A stretch of DNA of 64,000 nucleotides from Zerene cesonia. Its lineage: Eukaryota > Arthropoda > Insecta > Lepidoptera > Pieridae. Shown here in pieces: positions 60,353 through 64,000 of the stretch. The position numbers and the translations under genes were made by a program. How positions within the stretch are numbered: the stretch's first letter is position 1; each line of letters begins with the position of its first letter. Location: contig NC_052121.1 of assembly GCF_012273895.1 (NCBI RefSeq), forward strand, positions 4,774,001-4,838,000, written 5' to 3'. The notes beneath the pieces were generated by a model that saw only the letters and a program-made list of their open reading frames with translations, did not search any database and was not told the DNA's origin.

Positions 60353-62284
60353 ATGGCACTTGTAACAATTCGTCGTACTCCGAGTGTCCAATCGCCTAGG
60401 AAAACGGTGAGTAATAAAAACGGATGTATATTTTGGTCAATCAAAATCAAAGGTTGCAGTAATCAAGTAATTTAACATTGCATATGATAAAAAAAAATTA
60501 AATTCTTTTTTGTTAGTTTTACATAGTCCCCTCGACAAGAGAGAGTTTCATCTGCTTTCAAGATCAGTATTTGTTTTTAATAGCTTACAATGGTTACTAA
60601 ATAAAAAAAAATTATTAAATCATATTATAGTAATCATTACATATTGATATATGCATAACATGTAATGATGTTTAAAGTGTTAATATTATATAAAATGTCA
60701 ACATTATTTCTTTTATCAATAGATAGGAAATTTACTCTTGATAAATAATTGGAAGCTTATGTTTGCTTTAATTTTCAATATTAATCATTTGGTTATAGAG
60801 CTTATCTTTATAACCTGGAACATAATTATTCATTGCTATCATATATATATATGTATAATAATACATCAGTCTGTAGTTACAATATTTAAGCCTAGTTACA
60901 TGATGAATATTTAGTGCAACATTTATAAAATAAAATAAGATACTTATTACTTTTTTATTTCCTGTAATCATAATATTAAATGAATTTTAATGTTATGAGG
61001 AAGTAACAGCTGTTCGCAATCAATTTAAATTAGGTTTGTTTAATCAAGCAATAGGAGACTATATATAGTATTTGAATATCCTCATGATATATTTAAACAG
61101 AGTTAACTATATAGGTATATGATTTAACACATAAATTGCTACATTTAAATGAAGATTTTGCTACTTGGCTTACATTAAAATATTTTGACATAATGATCCA
61201 TCCATATAATATTAAAGTAATTCCCTGTAAGTTTTATAAACTCTCTGCAAACACAATTTTTATTTATTATATATATATTTTATTATCATATTCACCATAA
61301 CAAAATAAAGTCTGTTTTATGTGGATCAAATTTGCATGAAATAGCAAGTTGTGAAAATAGTATAATTGATTATTATATGTACTTATCCTACCTCTGTGTT
61401 TCATTATGATACCATTATTTGTATTAATAGAATTATTCTGCCTTTTACCAAAAATATGTATACTTAACATTTAGTTTTTAAACATATTGTGTAATGCTAC
61501 ATAGCTGCCATCTAGGCTCTTCCCAGCTAGCTGTAATTTTATTATTTTAATTTTCAACTCTTAATAATTCTAATTTTACTAGCCAAAAAGTAATGTAAAG
61601 GCTAATAATATATTTTTTTTAATAGAAGTACCCAAAGTAACAACTATCTATGATTGAATGTCCTATAAAATTAGCTCTATCTGCTTCAAAGATCTTTAAC
61701 CAAAATGCTCTTATATATATTTTTTTTGTTAAAACATATGTTGTTTTCAATATGGCTTGTACTTTAAATACTCAAAATACATGTTTTAATAAAAAATTTG
61801 GCAAACAGACTTTTATATTTTATTTATTTGTTCTAGGCAACATTGCCATTTGCACTTAGTTATATTTTATTAGTTTCAAAATGAAAATAAAAACAATTAT
61901 GGTAGAATTAATATTTTGTTGTTGAAATGCTATGAATTAAGCCTGAATGAATAACCTGATGAAAACATGTGTAGGCAATGCTTGGAAAATATTTTGCATA
62001 CACATAAGAATGGTTGAAATAAAGCAGGATCAAAATAATTCTTCGACTGCAACACCTACTTCAACATATCCAACAATATTTATAAAGGTACTTTTTTTAC
62101 ACCATATTATGATGAAATAATAAGATTTTAATATAAAAGGACACCCTTTATTCCCATTATTTATTGTTATATTTTATACAGAATTATGTTGTAACTTTGT
62201 TAATATTTATACTTGTTCATAGGATGAAGAAGAAAAATCTAGTGATATTGTCGAAGACGATGTTGGAGGTCGTGCCAGTAAAAG
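60353..62284 (+). CDS. ssh: Slingshot-type protein phosphatase, N-terminal exons (partial)
   Basis: The first coding exon (60353-60406) reads MALVTIRRTPSVQSPRKT, strongly resembling the start of slingshot (SSH) cofilin phosphatases, which dephosphorylate cofilin and control actin turnover. It ends at GTGAGT in phase 0. Two more exons fit in frame: 62028-62087 (DQNNSSTATPTSTYPTIFIK) and 62223-62284 (DEEEKSSDIVEDDVGGRASK plus two bases), the latter with the acidic, Ser-rich character expected after the N-terminus. The second exon is less certain because its acceptor has a weak pyrimidine tract. The catalytic domain is not in the window and must lie to the right. A Penelope-like fragment sits in the intron directly after the third exon. 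Confidence 0.7.
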
Positions 62285-62333
62285 GTGAGACTTAGTATTT
62301 TCTTTCGTTTGGTTTTACATGAGTATTATACAT

Positions 62334-63460
62334 TTAGAAATTATAGACTTTTTAACAGATTTTAGAAATTATAGACTTTTTTTAAACACGATTTTTTCAT
62401 TATGTTATTAAACCGACGTTTCGAACACTACAGTGAGCGTGGTCACGGGGAGACTGAGATGTTATATGTCTTGAAGGTCATACAAAAATTATTCAGACAC
62501 TATCAACTGGAAAGCTTCAAACCATCTTCTCTATTGAAATTTGGATGTTTTTTAATTTCAATAGCCTCACATAAAAGTCTTGGAAAATATTTATTTTGTC
62601 TGGCGAAGACCACATACCGCAGACTTTTTGTGACGCCTATGCTTGATATCCGCAATGTGTTCCTTCAGTCGGCTACCAATGCTTCTTTTTGTTTGGCCGA
62701 TGTAGGAGAGATCACAATCGCAGTCTAACTTGTACGCACCTGCTTCTTGGAAAGGAATATTACGTTTTATTGGTCTCAAGAATTGGTTTATCTTCTTGTG
62801 CGGCTTGTATATAGTTTTGATTGAAGCTCGTTTTAGAATTCTTCCAATTCTGTCAGTAATACCCTTCACGTATTGTAGGCAGGCTGGTTGTCGTTCAACT
62901 GTGTGTGGCTTCATTCTACTTCTGTGATGCTGTGGAGGCGCCTGCAGCTTGTTGTCATGAAGTACTCGCTCGACATGCTGCAGTTCCCCGCTGAGGTGGG
63001 CAGCATCAGAGGTGGCGGGCTCTCTGAAATGATGATTTACCGACAGAGCGGGTCGACAGGGGTGGTGGTGGCAGTGTTGCCAACCTCGACTAAGCGTCCC
63101 CCCCTAGCGTCATCTCCAAATCCCCCTCTTTCCCCATAACACAACCGCAAGATTAACCTGGACTATTTAAAAAAAAATTCTTATTCCAAATAGGCATCTT
63201 GTTTCAAGGATAAATTGAAAGGGATAGAAAAGTCATACAGTATTTTATGCCCGCTTGAGTATTCGTTATTATTGTTTAATTTTTCCTTAACCTACAGAGA
63301 ATTTCATCTAACTTGCCCCCAAATTTAGGGGAAAATCCCCCCAGTTGGCAACACTGGGTGGTGGGAAACTACGCTCGCTGTAAAGTGTTCGAAATGTCGG
63401 GTTAATAATATAATGAATAAAGCTCGTTTAAAATCCGTTAAAAAGTCTTTAATTTCTAAT
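62334..63460 (-). mobile_element. Penelope-like element fragment with inverted terminal repeats
   Basis: The ends are inverted repeats of about 100 bases. The left end (62334-62445) and the complement of the right end (63357-63459) share TTAGAAATTA, GACTTTTTAAC, CATTAT, TATTAA, CCGAC and TTTCGAACACT words in order. The left end has an extra 28-base direct duplication (62333-62353 repeated at 62361-62381). Between them lies a minus-strand decayed nuclease region, so the copy is non-autonomous and lacks the reverse transcriptase. Confidence 0.7.
62500..62960 (-). pseudogene. GIY-YIG endonuclease region of a Penelope-like retroelement
   Basis: The minus-strand frame 62914-62591 contains YVKGITDRIGRILKRASIKT and then AGAYKLDCDCDLSYIGQTKR, followed by RLKEHIADIKHRR. 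These are the linker and GIY-YIG core (the Tyr, YIGQT and Arg/His positions) typical of Penelope-like elements. After a frameshift near 62600 the C-terminal words AIEIKKHPNFNREDGLKLSS continue in another frame to about 62503. The frameshift and missing RT show it is inactive. Confidence 0.8.
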
Positions 63461-63619
63461 AGGTGAGACTTTTATTAATAATGTGTAGTTAAAATAGTTA
63501 AATGTTTTTATGACTTCATTCAGATTTATGACAAAATTAAAACCAATATTTAAAGGTAAATTTTTGTACATGTCATGTCGATGCTTATCTATTTAGGTAA
63601 AAATTTGGTGATTTTGTTA
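63461..63619. other. Slingshot intron sequence
   Basis: AT-rich, no feature apart from the 11-base repeat of the third exon's donor region at 63461-63471. Confidence 0.4.
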
Positions 63620-63960
63620 AGGGAAAAACAATGGTTTCGTTCAATAGAAAAAAATGCGCAATTCATCAAGTCAAAAAAGCAATCGGATTTGCATTGAGCG
63701 GAGCGTGTTACGCTTCCCGTGCTCTTAATGTTCCTGTTCATCGTCGGGTTTCTATATTTACGCTGCAATACGCGCTCGGTTCAGAGGGAAGCCGTCGCGA
63801 TCGACGGACGCGCGCCACGGCCGGTATAATGTCGATAGTCACCAGCGCGGCGCTGTATTCTAGTTCGGAAAGCGCCGCATGGTGCAGCGTGCTGCGACCA
63901 CCGGCCCATGCGCCGTAACACTAACCACATCCGTTGAGAAATTCGCGAACGTACAACAGT
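63620..63960 (+). promoter_or_regulatory. CpG-rich block, possible alternative promoter or first exon
   Basis: From about 63690 the sequence is CpG-rich (GTCGCGATCGACGGACGCGC, GGCCGG, GCGCGGCGCTG) in strong contrast to its AT-rich surroundings. A 95-codon frame from 63631 crosses it, but the peptide has no recognisable motif. The most likely reading is an internal promoter with 5' UTR for a shorter slingshot transcript, or the start of another gene. Confidence 0.35.
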
Positions 63961-64000
63961 GTTTTTATTATATTTTGTGATATATTGTACTGTGATTTTA

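Noticed and set aside
62402..62728. 108-codon plus-strand frame
   Set aside because: It lies antisense to the GIY-YIG region of the Penelope-like fragment.

Overview
This is a eukaryotic nuclear window, almost certainly from a butterfly or moth (Lepidoptera). The evidence is an AT-rich background, short exons with GT/AG introns, insect-type genes, and interspersed repeats of types I recognise from lepidopteran genomes. There are two 1000-N scaffold gaps (12312-13311 and 15738-16737). I see no bacterial operons, CRISPR arrays or phage.

Layout from left to right. Positions 1-12.3 kb hold no recognisable host gene. They contain AT-rich DNA, SINE-like repeats, a decayed jockey-type reverse transcriptase end (about 6.6-7.2 kb) and four GC-rich islands of unknown nature. 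After the first gap comes a one-exon eIF1A gene (13597-14043, +). The second gap interrupts an unidentified minus-strand reading frame. From 20.3 to 25.6 kb there is a seven-exon A-kinase anchor protein 1 gene (mitochondrial anchor, KH, Tudor; +). From 29.9 to 46.2 kb, on the minus strand, lies a complete twelve-exon NADPH-cytochrome P450 reductase gene with a 7.5 kb first intron. Then, all on the minus strand, come RpL23A (five exons, long Ala/Lys/Pro N-terminal arm), Plk4/SAK (one exon) and a small LYRM9-like LYR protein whose stop lies only 171 bp upstream of the Plk4 start. At the right end, on the plus strand, is the beginning of a slingshot-type cofilin phosphatase gene (three putative small exons, running off the window). 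Its intron carries a Penelope-like element fragment with a GIY-YIG nuclease region.

The genes are housekeeping genes with no obvious shared pathway: translation (eIF1A, RpL23A), mitochondria (AKAP1, LYRM9), microsomal electron transfer (CPR), centriole duplication (Plk4) and actin control (slingshot). I reconstructed the multi-exon coding sequences by hand from splice sites and reading-frame continuity. CPR, RpL23A, AKAP1 and LYRM9 each close in frame through every junction (683, 288, 605 and 82 aa). I did not find an unambiguous new biological system. The observations most worth checking are the tight LYRM9-Plk4 pair, the apparent lack of a third polo box in Plk4, the Penelope fragment beside a slingshot splice donor, and the structured GC-rich islands in the gene-free left part.
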